Assembly (NCBI GenBank): GCA_001692895.1
Contig: KV748213.1
Span: 1,488,001 to 1,552,000 of the forward strand
Direction: 5' to 3'
DNA: 64,000 bases
Origin: Cenococcum geophilum 1.58
Taxonomy: Eukaryota; Ascomycota; Dothideomycetes; Gloniales; Gloniaceae
A program made the position numbers and the translations under genes. The notes under the pieces are model-generated. The model did no database searches. It saw only the letters and a program-made list of their open reading frames with translations, and had not been told where the DNA came from. Shown here one piece after another: positions 13,001 through 23,133 of this stretch. The stretch's first letter is position 1. Each line of letters begins with the position of its first letter.

Positions 13001-14918
13001 GTTAAACTTGTACTATTTAGATGCCTTACAGACCTACTTAATTCCGTTTAACTATTATTAAGCCTTACTATAAAGATGACAATTCCGAGCCTTTACAGGA
13101 TGCCCTAGAAGATGCCCTAGAAGAGAACTACGATTAATATACTCTAGAAGGCGACTACAATCCCGATATAATTATAGTAGATATACTATAACCACAACGC
13201 GGCAAAGGTCGCCTAAAGGGATTACAAAATCGCTAATATCTTATTAATTTTGAAGAATAATTTGTTGCCGCCATTAAGAATGGAGTTAAGTTATTAATGG
13301 CCTTTTTAACAGCTAAGGAGAAGGCTAACTTTGAACTCGTAAAACAGCTCTAAAAGGAAGGTTATATTATAATTTTAGGAGCTCCTTTCCAAGCATCTAA
13401 TAAGTAGGAGATTAATAGTCTTATTATAAGAGGAGTCTTTAAATTTAAGAAATATGACCCTACTAAGTTCAATAGAGTTCGCATTTTTAAGTTAAGAATA
13501 GTTAACGAGATTAAGGGTAAAGCTACTAATGCCCTATTTAAGAAATTAAGACTTGTTATCTAAGGTTACAACAATAATAGTAAAGAGATAATTCTTATAT
13601 AATCTCCCACGATTTAATGAGCTAGTTAGCGAGTTATTATTATATTAGCTCTCTCCTTAATAAAGAATAGAATAGCAGTTTATTTACAAGATATTACTTA
13701 AGCCTATACCTAATTAGAGACGCACCTTTAGCGCTTAATATTAGCATACCTTCCGGAGTAAATTTGCTACCAGTATCCTGAAGACACGATTATAGTTATA
13801 CTTAAGCTATTATATAGAATTACAGAGGTAGGAACTTACTGGTAGGCTACCTATAGTAAGTACTATAAAGAGAAGCTTTTAATAACTACTTCTATATTTA
13901 ATCCCTGCTTCCTTATTATAACCACAGGAACCCTATTTGGAATCGTCAATATATAAACTAATAATATAATTATCTTAGGAGACGACCAATTCTTAGCTCT
14001 TAAAGAGGATAAGCTAGTAAAGGCAAATCTTATAGCAAAGCTAAAGGAAAAGCTTAACTTAACAATACTATTACTCTTTAATGGATGTATCCTCTCCCTA
14101 AACAAGGATTCCATTGCTTTACGCTAGAAGGGTTAAGGTAAGAAGATTAACGTTATTAACGTTAATTCCCTAAAGTAAGGATATATGGAGCAACGCGCTT
14201 GCGGAGCTTATATTACTTCTATCTATTAACCTAAGGCTTTATTTAATTTCTCCGTTACCGCCTAATACCAGGAACTAATTAAGGATGACGTTCTTGCCCT
14301 AAATAAACATCTTTTCTAGCAAATGAACTATCTCGATTGGGGACTACTCTACATGCCTATTAATCTTCCTACCGCTAAGCTCTTTATATTTATTAATGGA
14401 TTATTTATAAATAATAAGGATTTTAGCTTCTAGTTAGGATATAAGATTATTATCACAAACGAATTTACTAGAGAGAATAACTTTATAATCTATAGCAATC
14501 TTATCTATTAGAGCTTAACTAAGAGCAAGCGCGTTACCCGAAGTGTTTTAGCGTTAGAGATATATAGAATGGTTGGCGGAGTTAATATAGCAATTACAAT
14601 TGGAACTACCCTAAAGATAATTATAGATTGACTCAAACTTCCTATTATCCCTATAATCGTATATACCGACTTATATTCCCTTTATAAGTGTTTAGTTAAG
14701 CTCGGTACTATAAAGGAGAAGCGCCTTATAATCGATATTATAGCACTTTAGCAATCCTATAAGTGTTAAGAACTCTTTAAGATTTAATAGATTAATAGCT
14801 AAGATAACCCGGTAGATGTAATAACAAAGGCGAACCTAAATAAGGCACTAAAGACGTTTATTAATATAAATACTCTACGTATATAAGTTAAAGGTTGGGT
14901 TAAAAGGGAGTCCCTAGA
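10022..14918 (+). pseudogene. Gag-Pol polyprotein relic of copia 2
   Basis: The start MATPTLNNWKDSLLLG at 10022 follows a 400-bp leader. In order, the plus frame shows gag; a zinc-knuckle-like KCYICKKPNC at about 11335; a protease active-site-like LDTRAVG at about 11750; an integrase N-terminal zinc-binding segment with HRCFGHLSV at about 12140; reverse transcriptase near 13940-14110 (IILGDDQFLALKEDK, LLFNGCILSLN), where the usual copia YVDD site is replaced by a diverged QTDD/NTNN-like sequence; and an RNase H tail with IYTDLYSLYKCLVKLG near 14650 and NPVDVITKANL near 14810. TAA/TAG occurs every few dozen codons, so no polyprotein can be made. This is the best-preserved coding copy among copia 1-3. 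Confidence 0.88.
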
Positions 14919-15268
14919 AATTTCTTAGTTATGTAAGGTCTTGAGATGTCTAGGAACTTCGACCGGCAGTTAAAGTTGTCTAATTGGTTAGATTCTATAG
15001 ACCCTAACTTAAACCAGCCAATTAGGATTTTTTATCCCCGAGATGGAAAATCGCTATTAGCTCGCTTACCGCTAGCGCCTTGGCGGCCCTACTGATAAGA
15101 TACCTACCCATAACTTATAAGCAAGAAAGCACTACGTGCTAAGAGGCAAATTTTGGGATAGCGAGACTTATATTATAATGGCAATAGTAAGTAAGGAGGA
15201 TTAATTTTTATTCCGCTAGTTAAGTGGTATATGTATATAGATGGCAACCACAAAAGAAGAGTTGCTAG

Positions 15269-15464
15269 TGTTGGGAATAAAGGCAAATGGTTACTATATA
15301 AGGCATATTGCCGTCACGTGTGGCAAGTTGCCGTTACATGCCGCCGCGGCACTAGCGTGGTGAGGAACCTTAGGTTCCTCACCCCTTTCTTTAAGAAGAA
15401 AAAAGAACAATCATTATACTATCTACGAACCGTAGCTACGTGATATCCCCTTGTAAGTCCAATA
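15269..15464 (+). repeat. 3' LTR of copia 2
   Basis: 196 bp, TGTTGGG to TCCAATA. The terminal CA has become TA by transition. It is followed directly by the GGTAG duplication. Confidence 0.94.
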
Positions 15465-15951
15465 GGTAGTATATCCCTTAGTATAGGCCAACTTAGTAGT
15501 TCTGGTTTTAAAAGATTGTCTTTCTTCTTAGATAGGTTAATATACTACTATACCTTATTAGTTTTAGCTGTGTCTTAGATAATAAAGAACTATTAAATTT
15601 AATTAGATGGCTTATTAAGGATAAGGTTAATTTTTAATTTAATAAAGGTTATTATTTTTAGAATTTAATAGGTTAGGAAGGGTCTAGGTTAAGGTTTAGC
15701 TAGTGTTTTAGCAGAACCTTATTTAGACATTCTAAACTTTTAATTTAATTTATTAGTTTAGATTACTAAAATCTAAAATTTTATTATAGGGAGCGCAATT
15801 AATAACCCCTACTAATAGCTCTAACTACGTCTAATTTTTAATTTATAAATTGGCAGATTTATAAGTAATAGTAATTGTAAGTAGCTCCAGGTATAGTATA
15901 TATAAAATCTTAACTATAGTATAGAGAAGTCGTGGCTGCTAATATATAGTC
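15465..15951. repeat. Arm sequence between copia 2 and Helitron 1
   Basis: It begins with the second GGTAG duplication and the 5' part of a minus-strand copia gag relic. About 15560-15735 matches 45560-45720 of the right arm in reverse complement. About 15735-15951 does not match the corresponding right-arm block (45398-45565). Confidence 0.6.
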
Positions 15952-16389
15952 CTAAGTATTCTTGGAGGTTATATAACTTCTTATATAAGCGACATTTCCG
16001 CCCTTTAAAAAAATTAAAAAATTCCAAAAATTAATTAACGCTATAGATAGCAGTAATATTAATCCGGCAGTACTGTTAATTCTCCCTATATACTATTATA
16101 TATATATCTAACAGCTTTAAAAGCGGTAAGAAGGTAGGATAGATAGGGGGGTTAAAATTTAGAAAATTAGATTTCGCGGTTAAGCTATTTAAAAGTTAGA
16201 AAACTAAAATAAATACTATATTCTCCGCTTACCTCTAAGCTAGTATATAATTTCCTAATTAGGAAAAGTCGTTTATAAGTAGTTGCTACTACCTCTATAT
16301 AAAATCTTTTTATTATACCTCTTTAGTTTTACTTATAAATAACTAAAATCGTTTTATATTAAACCTACGTTTAAATATAAGCCCTAAAA

Positions 16390-17746
16390 GCTTCTTAACT
16401 TGTGAGATTGCTATATAGGTTAGCCTAACTATTTTATCCTTTTCCTTAATATCTAGAACCACCTAGTTAAGTATTAGGCCCTAGCTTTTATATACGGTAA
16501 AAGTAAAAGCTAGAATAATTGGAAATTAATACTATAAGTAAGAGCCTTTTATACCCTCCTACTTATAAAGTACGGAAAATATAGGGATAACTTTTTTTAC
16601 TATCCTGCCGAGTAAATAGGGTAGGTCCGTTATACCTATCTACTATAATTAGTAGTAACTAAGGCTAATCCTTTTTAATATCCGCGTGTCCCTTCTATAC
16701 GACATCTTTAACTATACTAGTAGTACCGTTTACTAAGCCTAGTTTAATCCAGATATTTTATATTAGTATTACTTTCACGCCAATATATAGGGCTAGATTC
16801 TCTATAATATCGCACTAATTAGGAGTAACTTTCTATACACCAATACTAGTATTAACTGACTTAATAGCCACTACTAGCTGTAAAAGGTCGCGAAGCTAAG
16901 TAGTGTTATACTTACCTATAGTAGCGCGTATACTATATAGCCGAATTGCGTTATTAAAGCCTATAACCTTATTAGTAGATAGGCCTTGCTTATACCTAGT
17001 TAAAAGAAGCTTCTAGGTTAATTTACTTATAGAATTACTATATAGCTTTATAAGGACAGTCCTAAATATAAAGCTTTTAGCGTTATTACCGCCCTACTAT
17101 ATAACTTGATTTAGAATAGCAGTTCGGTTAATTGCCTTATAGGCTTCTTTTTTATGGCTAGCAAGCTCTAACGGCCTAGTGGGTAGATTGCTGTATAAGG
17201 CCGCTTAATTTATAGGGGGAAGCTAATGGAAATCGCCTACTAGTAAGATGTTTCAGCCTTTAAAGTAGTTATTGTTATATATAGAGTAGATTTAATAGAG
17301 ACGGCGATTGATCTAGGCTAGATATACTTACCTAATTATAGATTTCTTATTAAAAATAAGATAGTAAATATCCTTAAAAGCCTATTATAGAGGCGTAAGA
17401 CTAGTAGTAGGCAAGTCCTTAAACGGGCGATTTACTAGCAACCTTAATAGATTATATATAGTTCTGCCGTTAATATTAAAGGCAGCTACCCTAGTAGGGG
17501 CCGCTTAAACTAATAGTATTGGCTTACTATTAGCCCTTACTATATTATAGAGCGTAGTAGAGAGGATAGTAATAAGATATAATTTGCTAGTTCCTACCTC
17601 TCTATTAACGTTAATCCGTAGTAGGGAGGGGCTAACACCCACTTAGATCTGCCTGTAGTAATTAACTATAATATTATAGATATAACGCTAACCTAGTTAT
17701 AAGGAGGACGGAGTTGCTATTTAGGATAGGCGGTTCTATAGTAAAG
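16390..17746 (-). pseudogene. RepHel helicase domain relic of Helitron 1
   Basis: This is the C-terminal Pif1-like helicase half of the Helitron protein, which unwinds DNA during rolling-circle transposition. It is identified by alignment with the clearer plus-strand copy at 43690-45010. The Walker A loop is mutated (GTSKL in place of GKS near 17600), and the rest is broken by stop codons. The Ginger-like element interrupts the gene immediately upstream at 17752, so the Rep half lies beyond it at 23134-25960. Confidence 0.75.
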
Positions 17747-17751
17747 GCTAT

Positions 17752-17885
17752 TGTTCTACCTAATACCGGTATACGGCTTATTCCGGAATATTTCTGCCTT
17801 ATTCTAGAATAGATCGTCCTTAAAGAGGAACAAATCGTATATCGCTTTGAGCTGCTTTATTCCGGGTTAGTTGCTTTGTTCTAGG
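17752..17885. repeat. Left TIR of the Ginger-like element
   Basis: It starts TGTTCTACCTAATACCGG and includes GGCTTATTCCGGAATAT and GAGCTGCTTTATTCCGG. It is the inverted counterpart of 22985-23128 and of 22827-22962. Confidence 0.82.
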
Positions 17886-18848
17886 GCGGGTCTCTTGAAA
17901 AGCGGGCCAGTTGTAAGACGGTATAGCCCAATTAAGGCTCACTAACGCTGCATCTACACCGCCAATCGCGAAGCTATTTTTCAAAATAGTTGCGCCATAT
18001 ACTTAATTTTTATTTCACCTTTAGATTTTATTGGTAAATAGTTATCGCATAAGGCCTATAGTAACCCTAAATTACACCTATAACGCCTACACAACGTCGC
18101 CAAAAGATCTACTTAATAAGTGTATATTTGGTAGTCGAATAATATTTCGCAATTAACTATAAGCATTTTTTAGAGAGCTCTTGTGAGCCCCTTATAGTAT
18201 TAATTTTGCTTAGTAATCGCCCAATTAGGCTTAGCTTAGGGGCTTCGAACTTAAACTTCAAACTTTATAACGAACTTTAAAAAATTCTCATTAATCGCTC
18301 CTTAGCCACCACCTTATCTACGACTTAATTAGACCCTTAACAATATACAGGCCTTTTCTATAAGTTCTGAATATATATCTAACTTAATTGCTAGGTTAAA
18401 TCTAATAGTAATAGCGATGTCGGCCTCCGCGCCTAATCCTATACCTACCTCTATATCTAATACTACCTTACCTTCTACTATATTTGGATTCTATAACGCC
18501 GCCCAAGCTATTTCTGCATTCTTAGTTATAGTAAAGCCTGCCTTTATAAAGTATCTAGAAGAAACTAGGAAGAACTCTATAAAGCGAGTCTCCTAATATA
18601 AATATAACGACCTTATTTCCTAGCTTGCCAATCCAAATTATAAAGCTTATATATAGGCAAAACACAACGCTAAATTAAAGGCCAACCTCCGGTGGTTTAT
18701 AAGGGAAGATATTTACCTAGATCTATAAGGCCTCTAAAGGCGCCCATTAGGCGCTAATAAAAAGGCTTTAAAGGTAATTCCTAAGCTAGAGATTTATAAT
18801 ATAATCGTAAGCAAGTATATTAAATACTGTAACCGACTACCGACACTA

Positions 18849-19050
18849 TGTCGAGATCGTCACCTGGAGGGCTCCAAGACAGCCACCCTATATATTGACT
18901 TGCAGATCAATATTGCTTGCAGATCACCGTTCCCGTTTCAGCTATCTATTACCCCATCATTTCTACCCTCTTCGTGTATATATATAGAGCCTCTAGAGCT
19001 ACATTTACAATCAAGTCGTTCATGCATTTCCACACTCTGCAAAGCTTACA
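18849..19050 (+). repeat. Probable solo LTR or fragment, little mutated
   Basis: A patch with few TpA stops interrupts the transposase relic. It starts TGTCGAGATCGTCACCTGG and could end at AAGCTTACA (about 202 bp), which fits a TG...CA LTR. I could not find a matching 5-bp duplication (CACTA on the left, AATAC on the right), so the right end is uncertain and may lie further towards 19140. Confidence 0.4.
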
Positions 19051-20929
19051 AATACTTAGGGCAGAAGAAGATGTACTATATAATTGCGATAGAGTATTAC
19101 GGTATAAGAAATGTTAAAGTTAACTAGCTAATTAATTACTGTCGGATCTATAAGGAGTAAGTTAAAAATTCTAGATCTAAAGGTATATCACTAATATTCT
19201 TATAGAAAAGCAGCCTCTACTATAAAGCCTCCGCTTAATATAATCGTCTTATTGGCTTCTTTTAACCGTATTTAAGGCGATCTAATTAATATGCGCTTTA
19301 AGCTAGACGGCGAATATAAATAGATTCTATAGATACGCGATTATTTTAGTAAATACTACGCCCTCTATCCTCTTAAGCAGAAGACTACTAAGGAAGTCGC
19401 CGCTACTATTTTACAATGGCTACATTACTATAGTATTCACCCTTATATTTGGTAGAGTAATAACAGTTTAGAATTTAAAGGCGCCCTTCTTATTTTACTT
19501 TGTCGTTATAGAGTTAAAGTTATTAATAGCCGTCCCTATTACCTGTAATTATAAGGCCTTATAGAGTAGGCCAACGGCTTTATAAAGAAAAAGCTTTATA
19601 TAGTAAAGCGAGTTACAGGAACTTCACAATAGGCAGCGGCTTGCCTACTTATCGCGGCCTTAATTAATCGTACCTACCATGAGTTAATTGGCTGTACGCC
19701 GTTTCGTTACCTATATAGGAGAGATCCTTAGGCCTCTACTTTATTGCCACCTACCCACTAGGCTATAGCGGAGCCTCCGTCCGATATTAGTAACGCTAAA
19801 TTTAATTATAAGGATTTAGATAGCAATAAGGAAGTTTTAGGTCCTTAACTAGATAAGAATAGTAATAGGCGGGAGGCCGCTAAGCAAGAGCGCGAGGACG
19901 AAGATAATTAATCTATTACTTTTAGCGCCCTTACTACTGCTAATAAGGTTTACAATGTGTCTTCTAATATAGAAGATAACAGTTATTAGATCTTAGCCTC
20001 CGGCGAATCTTCCGCTGATAAAGACAGTAATTCTAATAGTATTATTCTAAGCTTAGGAACTAGCTCCGCAGGCGATCGCAATTAATTTAACAATAATAAT
20101 AACGACGACGATTTAGCTAAGGGAGACTAGAGGTAGGTAACTCCTCTAAACCATACTTTATCTGACGACGATCGCCTCTCTTATAATTGCTTACTAGTCT
20201 TAATTTAAACGCGACAAATTTAGCATACTATACAGTCGTTAGGATTAAGTGGATTTAGGCAGCCTCCGCCTCTACTAAAAGGCTTTCCTACACTAAGCCA
20301 AGAAGCTAGAATGTAACTATATTATAAGATAATAGAAGTAATGGATAGAGAGGCTATAGCCTTAGCGGCAGTAAGTGCTAAGCATACTGCTAATCTTTAA
20401 CGTACTAAGAGAGCTCTGCAATCTATTCGGTAGCAGAAGGAACTATATCTAAACGACTAGATTAAAGATCCGGAGGACTCCTACTATACCCCTAAAGGTT
20501 ATTTTATAAATAATCTTGCTATTTAAATTAAAGCTTTATAAGTATAACTCTATCGCGAAGCCGGCGGAGCTAGCGTTCCACCTATAGATCTTAGTAAGTA
20601 TCACGATATTACTAAGCCTTTTTTTTTTTATCCATTGTATTATACTACGTACAATACTGCGCATGCAGCCTTAGGCTATGGCGCTATAGTTCTATATACA
20701 TAAATCCTTTCTAGGCAGCTTAATATGTACTAGTAGCTATGTCCTAGTAGTTTATAAACCCTAAATTAGGAGTTTATAGTTTCCTAGTAAAATACTAAGA
20801 TACTACAACTGCTAGGGAATGAGAAAATGGTAAGAAAAACTGTAAGAAATCCTAACCCCTGTCCCTGTCCTTTTGCAATTTATTTCTGTCCTTTTGCTCT
20901 CTAATATCTTTTTAAGAGCCTAGTAGGAG

Positions 20930-21424
20930 TTGCCTCCTTCTAGAATCCTATCTGTTTTTATTCTTCCATAGAATCTTCTTCGCGTACTAGTTTAGCAGCT
21001 TTAAGAGTCTCGCAGTCTTTACTATTAGCAAAGTGTTTTCTTTACAATTAATGCAAAGAGGGTGGTATGCTGGCAAGGCTTGCCTGTTGTTATACAGGTA
21101 GAACAGGAATGGTCTTTAGATAAATGTGCAGCCGCACAGTATCTGCAGGCCCTAGTAGAGCACCTGTCTCCTATATGGCCAAATTTTTGGCAGCTCGTAC
21201 ACTGCGTAGTAGGAGAGACTTCGAGGTATTTTACTACCTTAGTAGCTGTACCTGCAATTGATATCTCTTTTTGCTTAAGGATTTCTTGTCTTTTTTCTTC
21301 GCTCTCTATAGTAAAAACTATAGAGCCAAATCTGGTCTGTGGAATTACTAAGCCTACCTATAGGCATAACTTAGTTTGGGCAATTAAGAACTCTAATAAT
21401 CCTATACACGCAATTCCACTATAG
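20930..21424 (-). pseudogene. Non-LTR retrotransposon ORF1 (gag-like) zinc-knuckle relic
   Basis: On the minus strand from about 21424 the frame reads RFGSIVFTIESEEKRQEI, then TQCTSCQKFGHIGDRC, then RYCAAAHLSKDHSCSTC, then KPCQHTT, then (after a 1-2 base shift) PLCINCKEN and HFANSKDCETLKAAK. The spacing of Cys and His matches the triple CCHC/CCHC-like knuckles at the C terminus of ORF1 in Tad-type LINEs, which bind RNA. It is almost free of stop codons, unlike the surrounding transposase. It lies antisense inside the Ginger-like element. I see no reverse transcriptase next to it, so it is a fragment or a captured domain. Confidence 0.6.
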
Positions 21425-22090
21425 CGAGAGCTTAAGCAGCGGGTATTAAAAAAGCTAGAAGAGCACTAAAAGGAACTACGGCTACAGAGGCCTTCTGTAG
21501 GGTCGAGCTCCCTTTATAATATATTAAATATTTATAAGAGAGTTCGATAATAATTAGCTCGCTTTTAAGAACGGATAAAGAAGAAGTATAGTACGTAGCA
21601 TTCTATTACTACATTTAATATAGGCAACTTCGTCCTTTTTCTAATTCCTAGAAAGCTTTAAAAGGCCACTAAGATCTCTCGCATACCCGGCTATATATAT
21701 AAGATTTAAAACCGTAGCTACTATAAAATTCGCACTTAGTACGGAATCGTTAAAGAGCCCTTTTTTAGCAGCGAGTTAATTAAACCAAGAGAGACTTATA
21801 ATGCTTAAATCTCTATAAGTATTGGTAAAGTTATACCGCTTTTTATAATAGTAAAAGCTTATCTAATAACTGCGTGACCTATTAGCTGTGGGTATAAGTA
21901 AGGATATAGCAATTAGCGATATAGCTATTAAAAAGGAAATATAGAGTATTCTTTCTACTGCTATAGAGGGAGAGCTTATATAAATTAACTAACCGAAGAT
22001 TTTGGCAAACTACCTTTAAGAGCTATAAGCTATAGGAGACTTGCTAGTTCTTAGATAACCTTTTAGCTAAAGCGCCCCTAGCAGAAGATA

Positions 22091-22189
22091 AAGCCTTAAA
22101 GCTCTACACAACCTTAAAGCTCTATATAACTTTAAAGCTCTATATAACCTTAAAGCTCTACACAACCTTAAAGCCTTATATAACCTTAA
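22091..22189. repeat. 18-19 bp tandem repeat, about five units
   Basis: The unit is CTTAAAGCTCTAYAYAAC. It lies just downstream of the Ginger transposase relic, in non-coding sequence. Confidence 0.8.
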
Positions 22190-22826
22190 TCGGCAATAAT
22201 AAATAAGGAAAGTAATTAATTAAGCCTACTATAAAGGCTGCGGAAGTTAAAGGAGAGGAGGATAATAGAGCAGGCAAGGCTAGCGCAGGCAGGAGAAATC
22301 TAAATTATAACTATACTAAACCTAATTAGGCAATTAGTCTATAGCTAGCAGAACATTAAAAAGCCCGGCTTTTAATAGATCTTAGTAGGTTTAAGGCTTT
22401 ATATAATTTGCAAATTTTAGTATTAGGGAACGCGATTAACCGCCCCCCACCTAATTGGTTTCTACTACCTATAGACTATATCCACAACGTGGAAAAGCCT
22501 TTAAATATATTTATAAATTACAGCGTAACCTAGTTTAGATGGAATCTAATAGTATTGTGGTGGTTTAGGGGGGTAGTTAAATTTAATCTCTAAAGCCTTA
22601 CAAAATCTTATTAAAAAATTAAGATTTTATATAATTATGCTCCACCAGATGATTAATTATAATATTAAGGATATATTATTACTTATTTTACGCCCAAAAT
22701 TAATAAGATTATATATTAGTCCTTATTTATAACCATTAACTACACTATACTTCCTAAATCAACTCATAGAAACAGCTAAAATCTACTAAAAAGCTTTATT
22801 AAAAAGCTTTATATAGCTTTAAATCT

Positions 22827-22962
22827 ATTCCGGGATGAAGCAATTAATCCGGAATAAAGCAGCTCAAAGCGATACACGATTTGTTCCTCTTTGAGGACAA
22901 TCTGTTCTAGAATGAGGCAGAAATATTCTGGAATAAGCCGTGTACCGGTATTAGGCAGAACA
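22827..22962. repeat. Internal duplicate of the Ginger right terminus
   Basis: A copy of the right TIR ending GGCAGAACA, separated by only about 20 bp from the terminal copy (22985-23128). Its ACA end is better preserved than that of the outer copy, which ends ATA. Confidence 0.8.
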
Positions 22963-22984
22963 CGTCAAAAAGCTTCATATAGCT

Positions 22985-23128
22985 TTAAATCTATTCCAGA
23001 ATAAAGCAATTAATCCGGAATAAAGCAGCTCAAAGCGATACACGATTTGTTCCTCTTTAAGGACGATCTGTTCCGGAATGAGGTAGAAATATTCCAGAAT
23101 AAGCCGTGTACCGGTATTGGGCAGAATA
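22985..23128. repeat. Right TIR of the Ginger-like element
   Basis: It ends GGGCAGAATA directly before GCTAT at 23129-23133. It is the inverted partner of 17752-17885. Confidence 0.82.
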
Positions 23129-23133
23129 GCTAT

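Larger units (their letters stand above)
9421..15464 (+). mobile_element. Copia-type LTR retrotransposon 2, complete but mutated
   Basis: Two 196-bp LTRs (9421-9616, 15269-15464) enclose a plus-strand gag-pol relic, with a perfect 5-bp target duplication GGTAG (9416-9420, 15465-15469). The LTR pair differs at about seven sites, all transitions. A purine-rich tract just before the right LTR (CAACCACAAAAGAAGAG) is the likely polypurine primer and is shared with copia 1 and 3. It inserted into an older copia gag relic in the left arm. The right-arm copy of that relic (about 45755-46030) is uninterrupted. Confidence 0.94.
18420..22060 (+). pseudogene. Ginger-like transposase/integrase relic
   Basis: The protein is a DDE enzyme related to retroviral and gypsy integrases. 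In the plus frame, IRDYFSKYYALYPLKQK at about 19330-19380 carries the first catalytic Asp. W-SNNSLEFKGALLILL at about 19450-19500 corresponds to the second Asp, here Asn through a G-to-A change. RPYYL with GLIE-ANGFIKKK at about 19535-19590 carries the Glu. YHELIGCTPFRYLYR follows near 19680. A C-terminal segment with IPGYIYKI and RYGIVKEPFFSSEL resumes at about 21690-21800. The body is interrupted by an LTR-like insert (18849-19050) and an antisense zinc-knuckle relic (20930-21424), and stop codons are frequent. An N-terminal Ser/Pro-rich part begins near 18420. Confidence 0.75.
17752..23128 (+). mobile_element. Ginger-like DNA transposon (TGT...ACA ends, 5-bp TSD)
   Basis: It lies inside Helitron 1 with GCTAT repeated on both sides (17747-17751, 23129-23133). 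Termini are inverted: TGTTCTACCTAATACCGG on the left, and the reverse complement of the right end reads TATTCTGCCCAATACCGG. The TIRs extend about 130 bp. A retroviral-type integrase relic lies on the plus strand. TGT/ACA ends, 4-6 bp duplications and a gypsy-like integrase are the known hallmarks of Ginger elements. The uninterrupted site is visible in Helitron 2 near 43590-43605. A second copy of the right terminus (22827-22962) lies just inside the true end. Confidence 0.8.

Noticed and set aside
21062-21424. 120-codon plus-strand open frame
   Set aside because: The opposite strand in this interval shows properly spaced Cys/His zinc knuckles and similarity to LINE ORF1. The plus frame is its shadow.
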